Source: Verrucomicrobiota bacterium
GTDB taxonomy: Bacteria > Verrucomicrobiota > Kiritimatiellia > CAIQIC01 > JAGNIJ01
DNA: 64,000 nt
Assembly: GCA_022710725.1 (NCBI GenBank)
Contig: JAKLGK010000001.1
Location: forward strand, 49,010-113,009
Reading direction: 5' to 3'
Positions 57,642 through 64,000 of this stretch are shown here, in pieces. The notes beneath the pieces were generated by a model that was given only the letters and a program-made list of their open reading frames with translations, did no database searches and was not told the origin of the DNA. Both the position numbers and the translations under genes were made by a program. Every line of letters starts with the position of its first letter. The first letter of the stretch is position 1.

Positions 57642-58303
57642 CCACGCCCTCTCGACACACCAGCCGCGTCGTTTCCCTTCAGCCCCTCTCGGATTCGGGG
57701 TATCTCCTGACGTTCGAGCGCGGGGGCCTCGAGTTCGAGGCCGGGCGGCTGCTGACGATCCACGGCCGCGTCCCGACCGAGGACCGCAGCTACACGATCG
57801 CCAGCGGGGAAAAGGACGAGCATCTCCAGGTCCTCTTCCGGCACATCCCGACAGGCCAACTCACGCCGCAGCTCGCGCAGAAGAACCCGGGCGACCCGAT
57901 CGAGTTCTCCGGGCCGTTCGGCGAGTTCGTCGTGCGCGATCCCTCCCACCCGGTGATCTTCATCGCCACGGGCACGGGCGTTGCGCCCTGCCGGGCCTAT
58001 CTCCGCACGCACCCGGGCCTGCCGCTGACGCTGGTCCACGGCGTGCGCGTGGCGCAGGACCTGTTCTTCCGCGGGGAGTTCGAGAAGGCGCGCTACCTCC
58101 CCTGCGTCTCGCGGGAGGATGGGACGGGCTTCCACGGCCGGGTGACGGATTTCTTCAAGTCCTTCGACTTCGCCCGGGACGCGCACTTCCACCTGTGCGG
58201 CGCGAACGAGATGATCTTCGACATGCAGGTTTTCCTGCTGAACGCGGGCGTGGACGAGTCGCACATCTTCACCGAGGCGTACTACTACCGCCTGCACTCG
58301 TAA
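57638..58303 (+). CDS. ferredoxin-NADP(+) reductase-like flavoprotein
   Basis: The ATG at 57638 overlaps the preceding stop and gives 221 residues. The FAD-binding barrel has RSYTIAS; the nucleotide-binding half has ATGTGVAPCRAYL and the HLCGANEMIFD end motif of the FNR family. It has no ferredoxin domain or membrane span. It is slightly shorter than typical FNR. Pairing with a radical SAM gene suggests it reduces the cluster of that enzyme, directly or through a carrier (inference). Confidence 0.9.
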   Translation: MTTPSRHTSRVVSLQPLSDSGYLLTFERGGLEFEAGRLLTIHGRVPTEDRSYTIASGEKDEHLQVLFRHIPTGQLTPQLAQKNPGDPIEFSGPFGEFVVRDPSHPVIFIATGTGVAPCRAYLRTHPGLPLTLVHGVRVAQDLFFRGEFEKARYLPCVSREDGTGFHGRVTDFFKSFDFARDAHFHLCGANEMIFDMQVFLLNAGVDESHIFTEAYYYRLHS

Positions 58304-58521
58304 TTCTGCCGGTCCGGCGACCGCCCTTCCATGCCCTGTCGTCGGGACGCCGGCCGGCTTATGAGGATGGACAGCACCTCCTCCTGCTCGGGCGTCGGGA
58401 GGCCCTGCACGAACTCGATCCTCCGGGGATGGTTGATGAGCGCTTTCTCCAGCCGGCGCGGCCACAGGCGCGGGACCGGCCCGGGGCCGAAAAGCCCTTT
58501 CGGTCGTCGTGGCCACGGCAT
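58285..58521 (-). CDS. small hypothetical protein
   Basis: The gap between the FNR-like gene and the M16 peptidase (58304-58628) contains one plausible small minus-strand gene of 78 residues. Its ATG at 58521 has AGGAG 11 bases upstream. The centre (RRLEKALINHPRRIEFVQGL, then PTPEQEEVLSILISR) has a natural helical composition. The N- and C-termini are Arg/Pro-rich and less convincing. It overlaps the end of the FNR-like gene by 19 bp on the opposite strand. I do not recognise it; it may be non-coding. Confidence 0.35.
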   Translation of the reverse strand: MPWPRRPKGLFGPGPVPRLWPRRLEKALINHPRRIEFVQGLPTPEQEEVLSILISRPASRRQGMEGRSPDRQNYECRR

Positions 58522-58628
58522 CCGATGCGTTACTCCTGGAAACCGCGCAGGCCTCGTTGCAGCGCGCGGCGAGCCAGGCGCCGATCTCCACGGATGGCGA
58601 CCCCGGAACGCCGCCGCGGACTGGCCGC

Positions 58629-59918
58629 CTATTTTTCCAGTCGCGCGATCTTGTGGCGGATCATGTCCGTGTGGCGCGTGGCGTCGCCGGGGGAGACCAT
58701 GGCGATGCTTAAGCGGCGCGGGTCGAGAACGCGTCGGGCGACCTCGAGGACATCCTCGGCCGTCACGGCCTCGATGCGATCGAGGACCTCGGAGGGCTGG
58801 ATGAGCCGGTTGTAGCACAGCAGGTTCTCGCCCACCCACATCATCTGGTTGCTGGCGCTCTCCAGCCCGATGCGGAGCTGGCCCCGGGCGAAGTCCTTCG
58901 CGCGCCGCAGTTCCCGCCCGCCCACCGGCGTCCCGCGGAAACGCGACGTCTCGGCCAGGATCAGGTCCAGCGCGCGCGGCGCGCGCCGGCGGTCCACGCC
59001 CGCCTGAACGCACAGCAGGCCGGTCTCGGCAAACAGCTGCACGCTGCTCTGGATCGAGTAGGCCAGGCCGTGCTTCTCGCGGACGATCTGGAACAGCCGC
59101 GAGCTCATGTTCTCGCCGAGGATGATGCTCAACAGCTTGAGGGCGTAGCGCCGCGGGTCGCGCCGGCCGAACAGGCGGAAGGCCATGGCCACGTGCGGCT
59201 GCTCCACCTCCTTGGCATGAACGGCCACGTCGCGCTGGCGGACGGCCCGGTCCACCCGCCGGGGCGCCGGCGGAACGCGGCGCTCCAGTCCGCCCAGGGC
59301 CCGCGCGGCGCGCTCGACGCAGGCCGCGTGATCGACCCGGCCCGCCAGCGCCACCAGCGTGTTGGCCGCCACGTAGTGCCGTTGCTTGAATTCCCGGATG
59401 TCCCGCCGCCGGATCCGCCGGACGCTTTCTTCCGTGCCGACCAGCGAACGGCCGAGCGGATGGTCCACCCAGGCCAGCGAGCCCAGGATTTCCTGCACGA
59501 GCTGTTGCGGCTGGTCGCGATACAGGGCGATCTCTTCCAGGATCACGCCCCGCTCCTTCTCCAGGTCGTCCGGGTCGAGGCGCGGGCGCCGGTACATGTC
59601 GAACAGGATGTCGAGCGCCTCCCACTGGTATTCGGCCGCGATGCGCGCGTAGTAGCAGGTGGACTCTTCCTGCGTGAACCCGTTGAAATAGCCGCCCCGG
59701 CCCTCGATGGCCTGGGAGATCTCCCGGGCGCTGCGCGACGAGGTGCCCTTGAACAGCATATGCTCGATGAAATGGCAGACGCCGGCCTGCCGGCCGGTCT
59801 CGCACCGGCTCCCCACCCCCGCCCAGATGCCCATGGCCACGCTCTCGAGCCCGGGCATCACGGCCGTCGCGACGCGCAGGCCGCCCGGCAGCGTGCTCGA
59901 CTCGAAGTTCAGGCGCAC
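58629..59918 (-). CDS. M16-family (insulinase-like) zinc peptidase
   Basis: The GTG at 59918 overlaps the end of hisA by 10 bp and gives 429 residues. The inverted zinc motif HFIEH is at 49-53 with the downstream acidic ligand in ERGVILEEI. A second, non-catalytic M16 half with FARGQLRIGLESASNQMMW and REKHGLAYSIQSS follows, as in single-chain bacterial M16 peptidases. It lacks a signal peptide. Its job in a histidine operon is unclear. Confidence 0.92.
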   Translation of the reverse strand: MRLNFESSTLPGGLRVATAVMPGLESVAMGIWAGVGSRCETGRQAGVCHFIEHMLFKGTSSRSAREISQAIEGRGGYFNGFTQEESTCYYARIAAEYQWEALDILFDMYRRPRLDPDDLEKERGVILEEIALYRDQPQQLVQEILGSLAWVDHPLGRSLVGTEESVRRIRRRDIREFKQRHYVAANTLVALAGRVDHAACVERAARALGGLERRVPPAPRRVDRAVRQRDVAVHAKEVEQPHVAMAFRLFGRRDPRRYALKLLSIILGENMSSRLFQIVREKHGLAYSIQSSVQLFAETGLLCVQAGVDRRRAPRALDLILAETSRFRGTPVGGRELRRAKDFARGQLRIGLESASNQMMWVGENLLCYNRLIQPSEVLDRIEAVTAEDVLEVARRVLDPRRLSIAMVSPGDATRHTDMIRHKIARLEK

Positions 59919-60634
59919 GCCGCCTCCCGCAGGACCGCCAGCGTCGCCCGCCCCTCGTACAGGGCCTTGCCCACGATCGCCCCGGCCAGGTTCGGCCGCC
60001 GCAGCGCCCGCAGCGCGCGCACGTCCTCCGCGGACGTCACGCCCCCCGAGGCGATGACGTCGCAGGCGACGGCGGAGCACAGCGCGTCCATCGCCGAAGC
60101 GTTGACCCCGGCCAGCATGCCGTCGCGGGACGTATCCGTGTAGATCAGGCAGCGGACGCCCATGCCTTCCATCCGGCGGGCCAGGTCCGTCGCCGTCATC
60201 GGCGTGGTCTCCGTCCAGCCCTTCACCTGGACGCGGCCGTCCCGGGCGTCGATGCCCACGGCCAGCCGGGCGCCGAACCGGGCGGCCAGCGACTTCACCT
60301 GCTCCGGTTCGGCGCACGCGCGCGTGCCGAGGATCGCCCGGCGCGCGCCGGCATCGAGCGCCGCGTCGATGTCCGCATCCGTCCGCAGGCCGCCGCCGAA
60401 TTCGACCGGGATGGCAATCGCCCGCGCAATGGCGCGCAGGACGGACAGGTGCGCGGGACGGCCCTGGAAGGCGCCGTCGAGGTCCACGACGTGGAGCCAT
60501 TCCGCGCCCTCGTCCCGCCAGCGCCGGGCCATCTCGACGGGATCGTCGGAATAGACCACGGCGTCGTCCGCGCGCCCCTGCCGGAGCCGCACGCAGCGCC
60601 CGCCTTTCAGGTCGATGGCCGGGAGGATGATCAT
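59909..60634 (-). CDS. hisA: phosphoribosylformimino-5-aminoimidazole carboxamide ribotide isomerase
   Basis: This 241-residue TIM barrel starts MIILPAIDLKGGRCVRL with catalytic Asp 8. The second half has VGIDARDGRVQVKGW, YTDTSRDGML and ASGGVTSAEDV phosphate-binding loops. It isomerises ProFAR to PRFAR in histidine synthesis. The ATG at 60634 overlaps the hisH stop by 4 bp, so translation is coupled; the end overlaps the M16 peptidase start. Confidence 0.97.
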   Translation of the reverse strand: MIILPAIDLKGGRCVRLRQGRADDAVVYSDDPVEMARRWRDEGAEWLHVVDLDGAFQGRPAHLSVLRAIARAIAIPVEFGGGLRTDADIDAALDAGARRAILGTRACAEPEQVKSLAARFGARLAVGIDARDGRVQVKGWTETTPMTATDLARRMEGMGVRCLIYTDTSRDGMLAGVNASAMDALCSAVACDVIASGGVTSAEDVRALRALRRPNLAGAIVGKALYEGRATLAVLREAACA

Positions 60635-61251
60635 CGGCGGTCCGCCCACCGCCCGAAATTGCGGAGCATTTGCAGCCCGTTTTTCTGGCTCTTCTCCGGG
60701 TGAAACTGGACGGCGAGGACGTTGTCGCGCCACACGGCCGAGGTGTACTCCAGCCCGTACTCCGTCGCGCCGGCGTCGACAGCCGTGTTCGTTTTTTCGG
60801 CGTAGTAGGAGTGCACGAAATAGAAATACGCGCCGTCCGGGACCTCCGCGAACAGCGGGCAATCCCGGCGGACCTGGCGCACCCGGTTCCAGCCGATCTG
60901 CGGCACTTTCCACTCCGGCGGCAGGTTGAACCGGCGGACGCGGCCCGGGAGGACGCCCAATCCCGGCACGCCGGGGGATTCCTCGCTGCCCTCGTACAGC
61001 ACCTGCAAGCCGAGGCAGATGCCCAGGAACGGCCGGCTGGCCCCGATCCACTCGCGCACCGCTTCCACGTAGCCGTTCCGGACGAGATGATCCATGCAGT
61101 CGCCGAACGCGCCGACGCCCGGCAGGATCACGGCGCGGCAGGCCTTCATCTCCTCCGGCCGGGCCAGGATAGAGAACGGCAGCCCCAGGAAGCGGCAGGC
61201 GTTGCTGACGCTTCCCAGGTTGCCCATGCCGTAATCGATGATGCCGATCAT
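60631..61251 (-). CDS. hisH: imidazole glycerol phosphate synthase glutaminase subunit
   Basis: This 206-residue class I amidotransferase has IGIIDYGMGNLGSV at the start, the oxyanion strand element LPGVGAFGDCM, nucleophile Cys 79 in GICLGLQ, and QFHPEKSQ near the end. It supplies ammonia to HisF; hisF is not in this window. It lies 54 bp after hisB and overlaps hisA. Confidence 0.97.
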   Translation of the reverse strand: MIGIIDYGMGNLGSVSNACRFLGLPFSILARPEEMKACRAVILPGVGAFGDCMDHLVRNGYVEAVREWIGASRPFLGICLGLQVLYEGSEESPGVPGLGVLPGRVRRFNLPPEWKVPQIGWNRVRQVRRDCPLFAEVPDGAYFYFVHSYYAEKTNTAVDAGATEYGLEYTSAVWRDNVLAVQFHPEKSQKNGLQMLRNFGRWADRR

Positions 61252-61305
61252 GAGATGAGTTACCCGCCCCCCATCCAGCGCCCCAGGCCGGCGGCCCGCC
61301 GCGGG

Positions 61306-61896
61306 CTAGATACGGCCCTTGCTCGACGGCACGCCCCGGACCCGCGGATCGCGGGCGCAGGCCATGCCCAGCGCGCGCGCCACGGCCTTGAACACGGATT
61401 CGTAGATGTGGTGCGGCTCCTTCCCGTACATCGTCTTGATGTGCAGGTTCATCCGCCCCTGGACCGTGAAGGCGCGGAAAAACTCCTCGATGAGGCCGAG
61501 ATCGAAATCCCGGATCTTCCGTTTTCGCGGCTCCACCTCGTAGACCAGGTACGGCCGGCCGCCGAGATCCATGGCCACGCGGCTCAAGGATTCGTCCATC
61601 GGCACCACGGCCCAGCCGTAGCGCACGATGCCCTTGCGGTCGCCGAGGGCGCGGTTCAGCGCCTCGCCGAGCACGAGCCCGACGTCCTCGACGGTGTGAT
61701 GATAATCCACGGCCAGGTCGCCCTTGGCGCGCAGTTCCAGGTTGCAAAGGCTGTGCCGGGCGAACAGCTCCAGCATGTGGTTGAGGAAGGGAATGCCGGT
61801 GCGGACGCGCGCCTCGCCGGCGCCGTCGAGGGCGAGTTTCGCCCGGATCGACGTTTCGCGCGTCTCCCGCTTGATCTCGGCCGCTCGTTTCTTCAT
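61306..61896 (-). CDS. hisB: imidazoleglycerol-phosphate dehydratase
   Basis: This 196-residue enzyme has the manganese-binding His clusters: FLNHMLELFARHS, DYHHTVEDVG and GKEPHHIYESVFKA. It is the single-function dehydratase, without the phosphatase domain of the enterobacterial fusion. A strong promoter lies 40 bp upstream, and AAAGG precedes the ATG. It opens the hisB-hisH-hisA-M16 operon. Confidence 0.97.
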   Translation of the reverse strand: MKKRAAEIKRETRETSIRAKLALDGAGEARVRTGIPFLNHMLELFARHSLCNLELRAKGDLAVDYHHTVEDVGLVLGEALNRALGDRKGIVRYGWAVVPMDESLSRVAMDLGGRPYLVYEVEPRKRKIRDFDLGLIEEFFRAFTVQGRMNLHIKTMYGKEPHHIYESVFKAVARALGMACARDPRVRGVPSSKGRI

Positions 61897-61935
61897 GTTC
61901 GCCTTTCGCCGGGGACGGTCCCGGACTGCGGCACC

Positions 61936-61963
61936 ATTATAGGCCGCGGGGGGCCGGCGTCAA
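61936..61963 (-). promoter_or_regulatory. strong sigma70-type promoter of the hisBHA operon
   Basis: On the minus strand TTGACG (61963-61958) and a perfect TATAAT (61941-61936) are 16 bp apart. Transcription would start near 61929, giving a leader of about 33 nt. The leader can form a small CCGGG/CCCGG hairpin. Confidence 0.75.
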
Positions 61964-61988
61964 ACCGGGGTAAGGAGGGCCCGCCGCA

Positions 61989-64000
61989 CTAGGCCTCCGA
62001 GCTCGTTCGCCGGACGCAGAGGATGGCGATGTCGTCCGACTGCGGCATGTCCTGCACGAAATCCTTCACGCCGTGCATGATGGTCTGCACGATCCGGGCC
62101 GCTGCGTCGCACGCGCGGCATCGGGAGAGCAACGCTTCCAGGCGCGCGTAGCCGTACAACTGCACGTTCCGGTCCGTGGCCTCCGTGACGCCGTCGGTGA
62201 ACACGACGAGGCCGTCGCCCACCGCCAACCGCACCCGGCGGGCCTGGTAATCGGCCTCCTCGATGACCCCGAGAGGCGGGCCAGGCGGCAGGTCCAGCAA
62301 CCGGCAGCCGCCGATCACGGGCATCACGAACGGCGGTAGGTGGCCGGCGTTCGTGTACACCAGCTCCCCGGTGCGTGTGTCCAGGATGCCCATCCAGGCC
62401 GTCAGGAACATGCACAGGTCGTTGCCCTGCAGCAGGTCGCGGTTCACCATCTTGAAGATGGCATCGGGCTCGACGGACTCCTTGATGGCGATATGCCGCA
62501 GCAGCGCGATGCTCCGGGACATGAACAGGGACGCCGGGACGCCCTTGTCCGACACGTCGCCGACCACCAGGGCCAGGCGATCGTCGTCCACGAAGAAATA
62601 ATCGTACAGGTCGCCGCCGACGTCCCGGGCGGGCACCAGCTCCGCCACCAGGTCGATTTCCCGCCGGGCCTCGATCTCCGCCGCGTGCCTCGGCAGCATG
62701 TTCATCTGGATCTCGTGGGCGATCCGCAGTTCGCTCTGCATGCGCTCCCGCGCGGCGATCGTCTCCTTCAGGTTCTTCAGGTACTCCTTCAGCCGCTGCT
62801 CCATGCTGCTCATGGTGGCGGCCAGGCGGCTGACCTCGTCCGGGAAGGTGATGGCGAGGATGTCCTTCGCCTCGTCCTCCGGCATCGCGAAATCGCTGGC
62901 CTGGAGCCGGTCGGCATGGTGCGTGAGCCGGGCCAGCGGGCGCGTCAGCCGGGAGACCAGAAAGTAGGCGCCGAGCATGCCGAAAAGCACGATAACGCCC
63001 ACGTACCGGGCCTGGCGCTTGATGATCCTCCGGGCCGGTTTCTCCATCTCGTCCTTGTATACCGACGAGGCCAGGTACCAGTCGAGCGGCTCGAATTTTT
63101 CGACGTGCGCGTACTTGGTGTACACGTGGCGCCCCAGATCGCCCGGCTTGTCCCACTGGTACTGGTACGGCACCCCGGGATTTTCCGCCGCCCGCACGAA
63201 ATTGGTGAAGAGCGATCCCGCCATCGCCGTGTCGATGGAGGTCATCGACGGGTGGATCAGGAACCGCCCGTATTCGTCGAAGAGGAAAAAGTAGCCCGTC
63301 TCCGCCACCTTCACCTGGCTGAACGTCGTTTTCAGCACCTCCATGATCTCGCCCATTCGCCGGGCGGCGTCCGCGTCGATGTCGTCGATGTACACCCCGG
63401 TCCCGACGTACCAGCCCCAGTTTGTGTAGGGTTGGAAATACAGCAGTTTCGGCACCGGGTTGGTCTCGCCGCGCCGCGGCCAAGCTATCGTGCAGCTCCA
63501 TTCACCGGTTTGAAAGATCTCCGACTCCATCGTCGCCAGGATGGGGCGGCCCCGCGAGTCGAGGGTCGCCGACATGTTGCGCCCCCGCACATTCGGGTCC
63601 GGGTGCGAAACAGCGCAGTGGTTGGTGTCGTAGATGATGAAGTAATCGTCGTGGCCGTACCGGAAATCCTGCACGGTTTCCAGGGCCCGCCGCCGCGCCT
63701 CCGGCTCGGTCATGGCGCCCTGCTCGTACAGCTTGTGATACGTGTCGATGTGCGAGACGACCACGCCGGTCAGGTTCCGCAACTGCTGCTGGTGCCGGTC
63801 CGTCGCGTACTGGCGGAACGCCTCGAGGTCCTTGTACTGGCTCGCGATGTTCAGGTTGACCACGCGGAGGACGTTCAGCGCGGATTCGTCGCCCGAGGCG
63901 AGCACGGCCCGGGTCACTTCCGCGCGCTCGAACAGCATGAAGGCGACGGCCGTCGCCAGCAGCATGCCGAGGACCATCAGCACGATGAGCAACTTGAAAT
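61989..64000 (-). CDS. Cache/HAMP-linked SpoIIE-type serine phosphatase (5' truncated)
   Basis: The frame is open to the right edge, so the true start is probably outside; about 670 residues are visible. A first span near the edge is followed by an extracytoplasmic region with two Cache-like segments (HDDYFIIYDTNHCAVSHPDP and TGYFFLFDEYGRFLIHPS), a second span (YVGVIVLFGMLGAYFLV), HAMP (SRLTRPLARLTHHADRLQ), a coiled coil, and a PP2C/SpoIIE domain with DVGGDLYDYF, GDVSDKGVPASLFM, TNAGHLPP, DGVTEATD and SDDIAILCV. It would dephosphorylate an anti-anti-sigma factor or similar protein in response to an external ligand. The hisB promoter lies just past its stop. Confidence 0.92.
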   Translation of the reverse strand, partial: FKLLIVLMVLGMLLATAVAFMLFERAEVTRAVLASGDESALNVLRVVNLNIASQYKDLEAFRQYATDRHQQQLRNLTGVVVSHIDTYHKLYEQGAMTEPEARRRALETVQDFRYGHDDYFIIYDTNHCAVSHPDPNVRGRNMSATLDSRGRPILATMESEIFQTGEWSCTIAWPRRGETNPVPKLLYFQPYTNWGWYVGTGVYIDDIDADAARRMGEIMEVLKTTFSQVKVAETGYFFLFDEYGRFLIHPSMTSIDTAMAGSLFTNFVRAAENPGVPYQYQWDKPGDLGRHVYTKYAHVEKFEPLDWYLASSVYKDEMEKPARRIIKRQARYVGVIVLFGMLGAYFLVSRLTRPLARLTHHADRLQASDFAMPEDEAKDILAITFPDEVSRLAATMSSMEQRLKEYLKNLKETIAARERMQSELRIAHEIQMNMLPRHAAEIEARREIDLVAELVPARDVGGDLYDYFFVDDDRLALVVGDVSDKGVPASLFMSRSIALLRHIAIKESVEPDAIFKMVNRDLLQGNDLCMFLTAWMGILDTRTGELVYTNAGHLPPFVMPVIGGCRLLDLPPGPPLGVIEEADYQARRVRLAVGDGLVVFTDGVTEATDRNVQLYGYARLEALLSRCRACDAAARIVQTIMHGVKDFVQDMPQSDDIAILCVRRTSSEA

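Overview
The window is about two thirds G+C, densely packed, and bacterial. No rRNA, tRNA, CRISPR array or insertion sequence was recognised. The gene families point to the PVC superphylum, most likely Verrucomicrobiota or Kiritimatiellota: a PEP-CTERM protein, GEVED repeats, bacterial TMTC-like membrane/TPR proteins, LamG/NHL giant secreted proteins and a PilMNO-PilQ locus. This placement is inference from family content, not from a marker-gene tree.

Layout. (1) 1-13.7 kb: six membrane-plus-TPR proteins resembling TMTC-type GT-C mannosyltransferases, four on the plus strand (the first cut by the window edge) and two on the minus strand. They flank a small Ser/Thr-rich PEP-CTERM surface protein with a perfect terminator, and a small gene with an apparent frameshift. 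(2) 13.8-30.3 kb: a PilZ protein, then a type IV pilus/type II secretion-like locus. It holds a PilP-like periplasmic protein on the opposite strand, three prepilin-like proteins (two with very large C-terminal payloads), PilM, PilN, PilO, an Ig-like repeat protein, a 2013-residue LamG/PEGA-like/NHL protein, and the PilQ secretin. Motor ATPases, platform protein, prepilin peptidase and an obvious major pilin are not here. (3) 30.3-37.7 kb: a minus-strand group (dGTPase, TrpD, nucleotide-sugar dehydrogenase) divergent from a plus-strand group (Nudix hydrolase, YihY/BrkB membrane protein, UvrD-type helicase). (4) 37.8-46.8 kb: a GEVED-repeat secreted protein, CTP synthase, carbamoyl-phosphate synthase small subunit, an HtrA/DegP-type protease and two family-2 glycosyltransferases. 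(5) 46.8-56.5 kb: a secreted GHL15-like plus esterase-like protein; then a minus-strand operon of histidine kinase, OmpR-type regulator and a CBM48-like protein; and, divergent from it, a secreted purple-acid-phosphatase-like protein. (6) 56.5-64 kb: a radical SAM enzyme coupled to a ferredoxin-NADP reductase-like protein, a minus-strand hisB-hisH-hisA-M16 peptidase operon, and a Cache/HAMP/SpoIIE-type phosphatase cut by the right edge.

Three signals stand out. First, the TMTC-like array surrounds a Ser/Thr-rich PEP-CTERM protein, suggesting a surface-protein glycosylation module. Second, four otherwise unrelated secreted proteins (ending at 28335, 37807, 50283 and 56492) finish in a similar domain of roughly 70-80 residues with a terminal Tyr/Trp-Arg-Val strand, a candidate sorting or anchoring module. 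Third, the gap between the histidine kinase operon and the phosphatase carries two divergent copies of an 18-bp motif, each two 7-bp half-sites 11 bp apart. This is the PhoB-box architecture, with -10-like hexamers placed symmetrically.
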